Notes under the pieces: generated by a model | Told to the model about the DNA's origin: nothing | Seen by the model: only the letters and a program-made list of their open reading frames with translations | Database searches by the model: none | NCBI GenBank assembly: GCA_023430045.1 | Contig: JAEZCF010000082.1 | Coordinates: 1-18,012 of the forward strand | Length of the DNA stretch: 18,012 nt | Direction of reading: 5' to 3' | From: Pseudomonadota bacterium | GTDB taxonomy: Bacteria > Pseudomonadota > Gammaproteobacteria > Xanthomonadales > Xanthomonadaceae | Position numbers and translations under genes: made by a program | Shown here: positions 8,192-13,875 of the stretch, piece after piece | How the letters are laid out: every line of letters begins with the position of its first letter | Position numbering within the stretch: the stretch's first letter is position 1

Positions 8192-8216
8192 GCCGTTGCG
8201 CGTGAACGGCAACGGC
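8192..8216 (-). other. Hairpin upstream of the rplT-pheS terminator
   Basis: GCCGTTGC (8192-8199) and GCAACGGC (8209-8216) are perfect complements around a 9-base loop. It sits 12 bases past the rplT stop codon (in the direction of transcription) and before the terminator. It could be a second 3'-end hairpin or part of an attenuation switch with the terminator. Confidence 0.6.
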
Positions 8217-8228
8217 AGGGGAATGGAC

Positions 8229-8588
8229 TTATGCCGCCAGCGCGCCCTTGGCCTTTTCAGCCAGCGCGGCAAAACCGGCCGCGTCGTGCACGGCGATATC
8301 GGCCAGCACCTTGCGGTCCAGGGTGATGCCAGCCTTCAGCAGGCCGTTCATGAAACGGCTGTAGCTCAGGCCGTTGATGCGGGCAGCCGCATTGATGCGG
8401 GTGATCCACAGCGAACGGAAATTGCGCTTCTTCTGCTTACGACCGATGTAGGCGTACTGCTGTGCCTTGATGACGGCCTGCTTGGCAACGCGGAAGACCT
8501 TGCGACGGGCATTGTAGTAGCCCTTCGCCAGAGTCAGGATTTTCTTGTGGCGGCGACGCGCCTGCACACCACGCTTTACTCGTGCCAT
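8229..8588 (-). CDS. rplT: 50S ribosomal protein L20
   Basis: This 119-residue basic protein is needed early in 50S subunit assembly and, in E. coli, represses rpmI-rplT translation. It reads MARVKRGVQARRRHKKILTL at the start, with the conserved YYNARRKVFRVAKQAVIKAQQYAYIGRKQKKRNFRSLWI stretch represented in full between residues 24 and 62. The C-terminal globular part has RINAAARINGLSYSRFMNGL. Length is normal (E. coli 118). Its ribosome-binding sequence GAGG overlaps the rpmI stop region 10 bases upstream, consistent with coupled translation. Confidence 0.98.
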   Translation of the reverse strand: MARVKRGVQARRRHKKILTLAKGYYNARRKVFRVAKQAVIKAQQYAYIGRKQKKRNFRSLWITRINAAARINGLSYSRFMNGLLKAGITLDRKVLADIAVHDAAGFAALAEKAKGALAA

Positions 8589-8598
8589 GGTTCAGTCC

Positions 8599-8796
8599 TC
8601 AGAGGTAAGGGAGCATGCGGTCCAGACGGCCGGCGTCTTCTGCGCGGACGTGGTTCGTCTGACGCAGGTTACGCTTCCGCTTGGTCGCTTTCTTCGTGAG
8701 GATGTGGCTACGGTTGGCGTGGCCGCACTTGTACTTGCCCGAGGCGGTCTTGCGGAAACGCTTGGCCGCTGCCCGGTTGGTCTTGATCTTGGGCAT
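8599..8796 (-). CDS. rpmI: 50S ribosomal protein L35
   Basis: This 65-residue ribosomal protein has the canonical MPKIKTNRAAAKRFRKTASG start and a KCGHANRSHILTKKATKRKRNLR middle region. Length is the family's usual 64-66. AAGGACA lies a few bases upstream of the ATG. It forms a two-gene unit with rplT. The preceding gene in transcription order is an M28 peptidase rather than infC, so rpmI-rplT probably needs its own promoter in the 165 bases between. I cannot identify one with confidence. Confidence 0.98.
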   Translation of the reverse strand: MPKIKTNRAAAKRFRKTASGKYKCGHANRSHILTKKATKRKRNLRQTNHVRAEDAGRLDRMLPYL

Positions 8797-8919
8797 TGCA
8801 ATGTCCTTGATGGGATATGACCCTGGTTTCTGACTGATCTGGCGGCGGCCGGGGCCACTCTTTCCATCCTGCCATGATCGGCGTACGACCCGTCCTGGTG
8901 GGTCGAGCCGGGCATCATA

Positions 8920-8950
8920 CAGGGGACTGGCCGCCTAAGCCAGCCCCCTG
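8920..8950 (-). other. Hairpin downstream of the M28 peptidase gene
   Basis: CAGGGG (8920-8925) pairs with CCCCTG (8945-8950), and, after one mismatch, CTGGC pairs with GCCAG inside. It begins 11 bases after the peptidase stop codon. There is no T-run on the minus strand, so it may be a mRNA 3'-end stabiliser or a weak terminator. A second hairpin (CGACCC 8886-8891 with GGGTCG 8900-8905) follows in the rpmI leader. Confidence 0.5.
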
Positions 8951-8961
8951 CCCTCATCCGC

Positions 8962-10053
8962 TCAGTGCTGGTGCGCCCGGGCCCGCAACCACTGCCTGTG
9001 CGCGGCCGGCAGATCGCAGTGGCTTTCCAGCAAGGCCGCCGGCGGCGCCTGTGCCAGACTCACCAGGGCATACGCCAACGCCCTCGCCAGCACCAGCTGC
9101 GCCTCGGGACTGGCTGCCTCCACCCGGTCACCACGCCGATGGTAATTCGGCGAATGGCGCTTGCCGGCCTCGCCGCCAAACAACGCCTGTTCCTGTGGCG
9201 TCTTGTTGCGGATGCCGGGGATGGACGCCACGCCGCCCGTGGCGACCCCGCAGCCCAGGAACGGCAACTGGTCGGAGGGCAGATCCGGGGGAATGCTCAC
9301 CTGCGGCAAGCCTTCGGAACTGAAATATCCGCGCAGCGCTTCACGGATCTGCCGCCCCTGTGCGGTGGGCGGCACGCCCCGCCCCTCCGGATGATCAGGA
9401 TCGTAGATGCCGAAAATGTAGTTCGGCGAAGCGATCATATCTGCATTCAGATATGCGCGGATGGCCCTGAGCTCGGCCGGTCTGGACGACAACTGGCGAA
9501 CATGGACCGATGACCCGATCAGCCCCTGCTCTTCGGCACCCCACCAGGCAAAACGCAGCGTGGACGGCTGCGGCTTCAGCGCCGCCTGGCGGGCTATTTC
9601 CAGCACGGCTGACGCCCCGGAACCATCATCATCGCCGCCCGGCGAACCGGCAACACTGTCCAGGTGCGCCCCCAACATGATCACCGGCGCGCCAGCACCC
9701 AGCGTGCCGGGGACATCCAGCAGCAGATTGAATCCAGGGCGATCGGCGTACTGGAACGGCTCGCGCCGCACCGTCAGCCCCGCCGCACGCAGTTCCTGCT
9801 CGATATAGCGGCCGGCCGCCTCGTAACCAGCAGACCCATGCACACGGCTGCCGCCGTTCTGGTCGGCAGCGTCCTGCAGCGCGCGCCAGTCCTTGTACAT
9901 GCGTTCGGCGGAGATCTGTTGCAGCCACGTATAGGCCGCGTCCGGCGGCTCTGCGGCGTGCACTTGCACGGCTGTGGGCAGCATCAGCGCCAATGCCAAT
10001 ACCAGCGCGCGAGGGCGCCGCGTTGGCATTGCGCGTTTCATGTGTCTTTTCAT
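8962..10053 (-). CDS. Secreted M28-family zinc aminopeptidase
   Basis: This 363-residue metallopeptidase is expected to release N-terminal amino acids from peptides outside the cytoplasm. Residues 1-34 form a Sec signal (basic MKRHMKRAMPTRRPR, hydrophobic ALVLALALMLP, cleavage near VHA-AE). The M28 zinc set is visible in order: GAHLDSVAG (H, D), GGDDDGSGASAVLEIA (bridging D), WWGAEEQGLIGS (catalytic E and ligand E), LNADMIASPN (D), and SPNYHRRGDRV (final H). This layout is that of the Streptomyces griseus aminopeptidase type. The start was chosen because AAGGGG lies seven bases before this ATG; an alternative ATG is four codons downstream. The gene sits between infC and rpmI, normally adjacent, and is flanked by a strong terminator upstream and a hairpin downstream, suggesting an independent transcription unit. 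Confidence 0.92.
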   Translation of the reverse strand: MKRHMKRAMPTRRPRALVLALALMLPTAVQVHAAEPPDAAYTWLQQISAERMYKDWRALQDAADQNGGSRVHGSAGYEAAGRYIEQELRAAGLTVRREPFQYADRPGFNLLLDVPGTLGAGAPVIMLGAHLDSVAGSPGGDDDGSGASAVLEIARQAALKPQPSTLRFAWWGAEEQGLIGSSVHVRQLSSRPAELRAIRAYLNADMIASPNYIFGIYDPDHPEGRGVPPTAQGRQIREALRGYFSSEGLPQVSIPPDLPSDQLPFLGCGVATGGVASIPGIRNKTPQEQALFGGEAGKRHSPNYHRRGDRVEAASPEAQLVLARALAYALVSLAQAPPAALLESHCDLPAAHRQWLRARAHQH

Positions 10054-10428
10054 GCAGGTGCCCCTTCTAAGCTGATGGAATGCGCGCACTCTTGTGCTGC
10101 GCGCAATCCAAGCCTGTTCCTGCAAGGGCATTCCCAACCGCGACCCATGCCGCACTGTGCGGCGATGCCCGGGCCAAGGCGATGCCTGCGCTCCGGTATC
10201 GCCAGCAGCTGCGGTCGACCGCATCGCAGGCAGCGTCCGCAGCCAGCACGCCCCCTTGGCGCAGCCGATGCCCGCGGGTCCTGAACAGCGGCCCGCGACA
10301 AAAAAAATGCCCGCAACCAGCGCTGCGGGCATTCCTGAACTTCTCATGTCGGCCAGCTTCCAGCTTTTACACAGACTGATATGCCGGCTTTTCCAAGCGC
10401 CCGGGACGGACCCGGCGCGTACGGCCTG
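10054..10428. other. 375-base intergenic region between infC and the peptidase gene
   Basis: This region holds the infC terminator (annotated separately) and the presumed promoter region of the peptidase gene. I see no gene. Two symmetric sequences stand out: the 15-base perfect palindrome GCCGCACTGTGCGGC (10149-10163), and a hairpin in the likely peptidase 5' UTR with arms 10081-10087 and 10099-10105 (TGCGCGC/GCGCGCA). No strong -35/-10 pair is evident. Confidence 0.45.
10300..10333 (-). terminator. Intrinsic terminator after infC
   Basis: On the minus strand AATGCCCGCA (10333-10324) pairs perfectly with TGCGGGCATT (10315-10306) over an 8-base loop and continues into a run of T's (plus-strand A's 10300-10307). 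It lies about 95 bases past the infC stop codon and should separate thrS-infC from the downstream genes. Confidence 0.93.
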
Positions 10429-10953
10429 TTACTTCTTCTTCGGCGCGATCATCATCACCATCTGGCGGCCTTCCAGGCGCGGACGGGATTCGATCACGAT
10501 GTCTTCGCCCAGATCGGCTTCGATCCGGTTGGCCATTTCACGACCCAGTTCCTGGTGGCTCATTTCACGGCCACGGAAACGGATGTTGACCTTGATCTTG
10601 TCGCCCTCTTCGAGGAAACCGCGCATCTTGCGCAGCTTGATCTGGTAGTCGCCCTCGTCCGTGACCGGACGGAACTTCACTTCCTTGATCTCGACCTGCT
10701 TGCTCTTCTTCTTGGCCTCGCTGGCCTTCTTCTGCGCTTCGAACTTGAACTTGCCGAAGTCCATGATCTTGCACACCGGCGGATCGGCCTGCGGCTGGAT
10801 CTCGACCAGGTCCAGGCCTTCATCTTCGGCCATGGACAGCGCTTCGTCACGCGTCAGAACGCCGATCATTTCACCATCGCTGCCGATCACGCGGACGCGC
10901 GGCACACGGATTTCCTGATTCTTGCGGTTCTGTTTGTTGTCAGGGGTACTGAT
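10429..10953 (-). CDS. infC: Translation initiation factor IF-3, ATC start codon
   Basis: IF-3 binds the 30S subunit, prevents premature 50S joining and proofreads the start codon. The product is 174 residues. The N-domain runs from QEIRVPRVRVIGSDGEMIGV to DLVEIQPQADPPVCKIMDFGKF, followed by a lysine-rich linker (KKASEAKKKSKQVEIKEVKFRP) and the C-domain (RGREMSHQELGREM through GRQMVMMIAPKKK). No ATG, GTG or TTG is well placed. An in-frame TTG at 10968 overlaps the Shine-Dalgarno sequence itself. GGGAGA (10966-10961) is followed after seven bases by ATC AGT ACC CCT GAC, giving (M)STPDNKQNRKNQEIR. I infer ATC is the start, the counterpart of the AUU start by which E. coli infC autoregulates. 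The gene follows thrS after 63 bases. Confidence 0.95.
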   Translation of the reverse strand: MSTPDNKQNRKNQEIRVPRVRVIGSDGEMIGVLTRDEALSMAEDEGLDLVEIQPQADPPVCKIMDFGKFKFEAQKKASEAKKKSKQVEIKEVKFRPVTDEGDYQIKLRKMRGFLEEGDKIKVNIRFRGREMSHQELGREMANRIEADLGEDIVIESRPRLEGRQMVMMIAPKKK

Positions 10954-10978
10954 ATTGCAATCTCCCAAGGGTATCGAA

Positions 10979-11008
10979 CCGGCCCGTGCGCCTCTGCGCC
11001 CGGGCCGG
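10979..11008 (-). promoter_or_regulatory. Strong hairpin in the thrS-infC spacer
   Basis: The arms 10979-10991 and 10996-11008 pair at 12 of 13 positions, nearly all G-C, around the 4-base loop CTCT. It sits between the thrS stop codon and the infC ribosome-binding site (12 bases upstream of GGGAGA). There is no T-run, so it is not an intrinsic terminator. It may stabilise or process the transcript, or affect infC translation. Confidence 0.6.
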
Positions 11009-11016
11009 ACCTTTGA

Positions 11017-12918
11017 TTACGCGCCCTCGGCCTGCAGCCGTTCGACGAATGCCTGAACGCTCATGCTGCCCAGGTCTTCACCGGAACGCGTACGCACCGC
11101 CACGGCACCATTTTCCTTCTCGCGGTCGCCAATGACCAGCAGATAGGGGACGCGCTGCAGCGTATGCTCGCGAATCTTATAACCGATCTTCTCGTTACGC
11201 AAATCGGCGCTGACGCGGAACCCTTGATCCGCAAGGGTTTTGGTCACATCCCTCACGTATTCAGCCTGGGCGTCGGTGATGTTGGCCACCACCACCTGGG
11301 TGGGCGCCAGCCACGCCGGGAACTGGCCGGCATGGTGCTCGATGAGGATGCCGATGAAACGCTCCATGGAACCGACGATGGCCCGGTGCAGCATGACCGG
11401 ATGCTTCTTCTGGCTGTTTTCGTCCACGTACTCGGCGCCAAGACGGCCGGGCATCATGAAATCCACCTGCATGGTGCCCAGTTGCCAGGTACGGCCGATG
11501 GCATCCTTCAGGTGGTATTCGATCTTCGGGCCGTAGAAGGCGCCCTCGCCCGGCAGCTCCTGCCATTCCACGCCACAGCTGGACAGCGCCGAACGCAGCG
11601 CGCCTTCGGCCTTGTCCCAGGTGGCATCGTCGCCCAGGCGTGATTCAGGGCGCAGTGCGATCTTGATCTGGATCTCTTCAAAGCCGAAATGCTGGTAAAC
11701 CGCCAGCGCCTGCTGGTGGAACGCGGTCACTTCGGACTCGATCTGACCTTCGGTACAGAACACGTGGCCATCGTCCTGGGTGAAACCGCGCACGCGCAGG
11801 ATGCCGTGCAGCGCACCGGACGGTTCGTTGCGGTGGCAGGAACCGAACTCACCATAGCGGATCGGCAGGTCGCGATAGCTGTGCAGGCCCTGGTTGAACA
11901 CCTGCACGTGGCCGGGGCAGTTCATCGGCTTGACCGCGTAGGTGCGCTTCTCCGATTCGGTGAAGAACATGTTCTCCTTGTAGTTGTCCCAGTGGCCGGA
12001 CTTCTGCCACAGCGACACGTCCAGGATCTGCGGACAGCGCACTTCGCCGTAGCCGCTGCTGCGGTACACCTTGCGCATGTACTGCTCGACCACCTGCCAC
12101 AGCGCCCAGCCCTTCGGATGCCAGAACACCAGGCCCGGCGCCTCTTCCTGCAGGTGGAACAGATCCTGCTGCCTGCCGATGCGGCGGTGGTCGCGCATCT
12201 CCGCTTCCTCGATGCGCTTGACGTACGCATCGAGCTGCTTCTTGTCCGCCCAGGCGGTGCCGTAGATGCGCTGCAGCTGCTCATTCTGCGCGTCGCCACG
12301 CCAGTAAGCGCCGGAAATGCGGGTCAGCTTGAAAGCCTTCAGGAAGCGCGTGTTGGGCACGTGCGGGCCGCGGCACATGTCCACATATTCCTGGTGGTAG
12401 TACATGCCCATGGCCTGGATGTCTTCAGACATGTCTTCGATCAGGCGCAGCTTGTAGTCTTCGCCGCGCGCCTTGAAGATCTCGATGACATCCGCACGCG
12501 GGGTCATCTTCTTGATGACGTCATAATCCTGCGCGATCAGCTCGCCCATGCGCTTTTCGATCGCCGTCAGGTCTTCCGGCGTGAACGGGCGCTCGGACTG
12601 GATGTCGTAGTAGAAACCTTCGGCGATGACCGGTCCGATGACCATCTTCGCGTCCGGATACAGCTGTTTGACCGCATGCCCCACCAGGTGCGCGGCGGAG
12701 TGGCGGATGATCTCCACGCCCTCCTCGTCCCTGGCGGTGATGATGCGCAGGCTCGCATCGTGGTCGATGACGTCGCTGGCATCGACCAGCACGCCATCCA
12801 CCGCACCGGCGATGGTGGCCTTGGCCAGGCCGGCGCCGATCGACTGGGCGATCTCCATGACGCTGACGGGATTTTCGAATTCGCGGCGGCTGCCGTCGGG
12901 AAGAGTGATCGTGATCAT
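11017..12918 (-). CDS. thrS: Threonine--tRNA ligase
   Basis: This 633-residue class II synthetase charges tRNA-Thr in the cytoplasm. The order is: TGS domain (1-62, MITITLPDGSRREFENPVS), the editing domain with HSAAHLVGHAVKQLYP (H-x3-H) and VDMCRGPHVPNTR, the catalytic core with zinc ligands in MNCPGH, DDGHVF and MLHRAIVGSMERF, motif 2 at RYGEFGSCHRNEPSGALHG, and the C-terminal anticodon-binding domain from about 535 (VVVANITDAQAEYV). Length is normal (E. coli 642). The ATG at 12918 has no obvious Shine-Dalgarno sequence. About 150 bases upstream lies a Thr-rich leader frame with a terminator hairpin, suggesting transcription attenuation. infC follows. Confidence 0.98.
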   Translation of the reverse strand: MITITLPDGSRREFENPVSVMEIAQSIGAGLAKATIAGAVDGVLVDASDVIDHDASLRIITARDEEGVEIIRHSAAHLVGHAVKQLYPDAKMVIGPVIAEGFYYDIQSERPFTPEDLTAIEKRMGELIAQDYDVIKKMTPRADVIEIFKARGEDYKLRLIEDMSEDIQAMGMYYHQEYVDMCRGPHVPNTRFLKAFKLTRISGAYWRGDAQNEQLQRIYGTAWADKKQLDAYVKRIEEAEMRDHRRIGRQQDLFHLQEEAPGLVFWHPKGWALWQVVEQYMRKVYRSSGYGEVRCPQILDVSLWQKSGHWDNYKENMFFTESEKRTYAVKPMNCPGHVQVFNQGLHSYRDLPIRYGEFGSCHRNEPSGALHGILRVRGFTQDDGHVFCTEGQIESEVTAFHQQALAVYQHFGFEEIQIKIALRPESRLGDDATWDKAEGALRSALSSCGVEWQELPGEGAFYGPKIEYHLKDAIGRTWQLGTMQVDFMMPGRLGAEYVDENSQKKHPVMLHRAIVGSMERFIGILIEHHAGQFPAWLAPTQVVVANITDAQAEYVRDVTKTLADQGFRVSADLRNEKIGYKIREHTLQRVPYLLVIGDREKENGAVAVRTRSGEDLGSMSVQAFVERLQAEGA

Positions 12919-12967
12919 CGCGTAGGGTTTCGTGCGGAGCCCGCTGCATGCGGACTGGAATGCGGTA

Positions 12968-12985
12968 CCGGGACCATCGTCCCGG
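12968..12985 (-). other. Hairpin between attenuator and thrS start
   Basis: CCGGGAC (12968-12974) and GTCCCGG (12979-12985) form a perfect 7-bp stem with a 4-base loop. It lies in the thrS 5' UTR, five bases downstream of the attenuator U-tract and 49 bases before the thrS ATG. No T-run follows. It might influence thrS translation or transcript stability. Confidence 0.55.
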
Positions 12986-12990
12986 ACATG

Positions 12991-13011
12991 AAAAAAGCGC
13001 CGCGAGGGCGC
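12991..13011 (-). terminator. Putative thrS attenuator (terminator hairpin)
   Basis: On the minus strand GCGCC (13011-13007 region, within GGCGCC) pairs with GGCGC (13001-12997) over the loop CTCGC, followed directly by TTTTTT (plus-strand A's 12991-12996). It is between a Thr-codon leader frame and thrS, with no other minus-strand gene upstream that it could end. The 5' arm, extended as CCGGCGC (13014-13008), is also complementary to GCGCCGG at 13083-13077, so an alternative pairing could open the terminator. Confidence 0.65.
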
Positions 13012-13036
13012 CGGGAACGGGGCCTTCGGGGACAGG

Positions 13037-13063
13037 TCAGCAGGGGGCGGTGGTAGTGCTCAT
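13037..13063 (-). CDS. Putative thrS leader peptide (M-S-T-T-T-A-P-C)
   Basis: This eight-codon frame on the minus strand reads ATG AGC ACT ACC ACC GCC CCC TGC TGA, with three consecutive threonine codons. Its stop codon is 22-26 bases upstream of a GC hairpin with six U's, and thrS begins about 118 bases after the stop. This is the arrangement of ribosome-mediated attenuation: scarcity of charged tRNA-Thr would stall the ribosome on the Thr codons and favour read-through into thrS. The ribosome-binding site is weak (GAGCG, about 10 bases upstream). It is too short to assess by coding statistics; the call rests on codon content and context. Confidence 0.6.
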   Translation of the reverse strand: MSTTTAPC

Positions 13064-13122
13064 GTCGCACGCTCGGCCGGCGCTGGGCGCGGGCCACCTT
13101 GTTCCAGGCAGAGTGGTTGCTC

Positions 13123-13128
13123 ATTCTA
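13123..13128 (-). promoter_or_regulatory. Possible -10 box of the thrS leader transcript
   Basis: TAGAAT on the minus strand lies about 60 bases upstream of the leader-peptide ATG, giving a plausible start of transcription near 13116. The -35 region (TGGGCT at 17 bases) is poor, so this is tentative. Confidence 0.35.
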
Positions 13129-13187
13129 GAACAGCAGCCCACAAAAGCCCACGTCCCGGTCCACAACGGCCACGGTGGATCACAAGG

Positions 13188-13204
13188 ATGGTAATGATTA
13201 CCAT
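13188..13204 (+). promoter_or_regulatory. Fur-box-like palindrome upstream of the DUF3325/DUF3649/PepSY operon
   Basis: ATGGTAAT-G-ATTACCAT is a perfect 17-base palindrome. Compared with the classic 19-base Fur consensus built from GATAAT units, I count 13 of 19 matches, including the TAATGAT core. It is 96 bases upstream of the first gene of a presumed iron-uptake operon and about 60 bases from the divergent thrS -10 candidate. Binding by Fur is inferred; another metalloregulator such as Zur is possible. Confidence 0.6.
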
Positions 13205-13249
13205 ACGCGTGCGCAGGCATTCGGCCTGGATTCTGTTCGCGGATATACC

Positions 13250-13303
13250 ATGATTCCATCGTTCCGCCTTGCCTGCCCGGACCCGGCAGGACCCGCCGGA
13301 TGA
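13250..13303 (+). CDS. Possible 17-codon upstream reading frame overlapping the next gene
   Basis: An ATG at 13250 opens a 17-residue frame (MIPSFRLACPDPAGPAG) whose TGA overlaps the next start codon as ATGA. The overlap would allow translational coupling. There is no convincing ribosome-binding site and no recognisable similarity, so this may be chance. Confidence 0.2.
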   Translation: MIPSFRLACPDPAGPAG

Positions 13304-13602
13304 GCGTTCCGATCATCGGTCTTTCATCGCTGGGTTTCTGTTCGCTGGCGCTGTCCGCCTCGGTACTGTCGGTGATCGGCTTCTACGCTGCTTCGCCGCA
13401 TTGCCGCTGGCCACGCCTGCGTCGCGCCGGAAGGCTGGGACGCAGGCTGGGCACGGTAACCGCTGCGGCCGCCCTGTGGCTGTGGATGGCTGACCTGGGC
13501 GTGGGGGCCGGGCTGGTGGTGATGATGTGCACGTGGATGGCGGCTGCGCTGTTGCTGCCGGCACTGGCGGCGTGGCACCGGCCCGCGCGGGAGCCGCGCT
13601 GA
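13300..13602 (+). CDS. Small membrane protein, DUF3325-like
   Basis: This 100-residue hydrophobic protein has about three membrane segments: an N-terminal one (about 5-28), then WPRLRRAGRLGRRLG as a basic loop, then two more (about 50-92). The pattern of a hydrophobic start, a charged R-rich loop ending L-G-R-x-x-G, and W-x-A-D-x-G-x-G-x-G-L-V in the second half resembles DUF3325 proteins. These are usually encoded beside PepSY-TM proteins in siderophore or heme uptake loci. AGGA lies about nine bases before the ATG. It overlaps the next gene by one base (TGATG), so the three genes form one operon. The family assignment is by eye, and the biochemical role is unknown. Confidence 0.7.
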   Translation: MSVPIIGLSSLGFCSLALSASVLSVIGFYAASPHCRWPRLRRAGRLGRRLGTVTAAAALWLWMADLGVGAGLVVMMCTWMAAALLLPALAAWHRPAREPR

Positions 13603-13865
13603 TGTGGCCGCGCGCGCTGGCCGGCATCTTCGCCGGTTTCTTCGTGGCCGCAGCCATCACCGGCCTGGCGACCTGGCTGCCGCCGGGGCCGTGGCAGTCG
13701 GCGCTGGTGCCCGCGCTGATCGCCTTCATTCCGCTGTGGATGCTCGCCGCCATCTGGGCATTCGCATTCCGCAGCGGCGCGCGTTCCTGGCTGGCGCTGG
13801 GTGCGTGTGCACTGGCGGGCTTCGCACTGTTGTGGCTGCTGCGTCTTTCCGGCGTGGTGCAATGA
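13602..13865 (+). CDS. Small membrane protein, DUF3649-like
   Basis: This 87-residue protein has three predicted membrane helices: LAGIFAGFFVAAAITGLATW, ALVPALIAFIPLWMLAAIWA and SWLALGACALAGFALLWLL. The R-x-L-A-x-I-x-x-G-F start and the W-A-F-A-F-R-S-G-x-R-S-W-L segment match what I know of DUF3649, annotated as putative iron uptake proteins and found with PepSY-TM partners. The ATG overlaps the preceding stop codon by one base, indicating coupled translation, and the PepSY gene starts 10 bases after this stop. The frame is open further upstream inside the previous gene, but the operon overlap favours this start. Confidence 0.7.
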   Translation: MWPRALAGIFAGFFVAAAITGLATWLPPGPWQSALVPALIAFIPLWMLAAIWAFAFRSGARSWLALGACALAGFALLWLLRLSGVVQ

Positions 13866-13875
13866 GATCGATTCG

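Noticed and set aside
12915..12989. A 24-codon frame (MSGTMVPVPHSS...) ending in an ATGA overlap with thrS.
   Set aside because: It starts directly after the attenuator T-run with no ribosome-binding site, and is the tail of a long non-coding open frame typical of GC-rich DNA.
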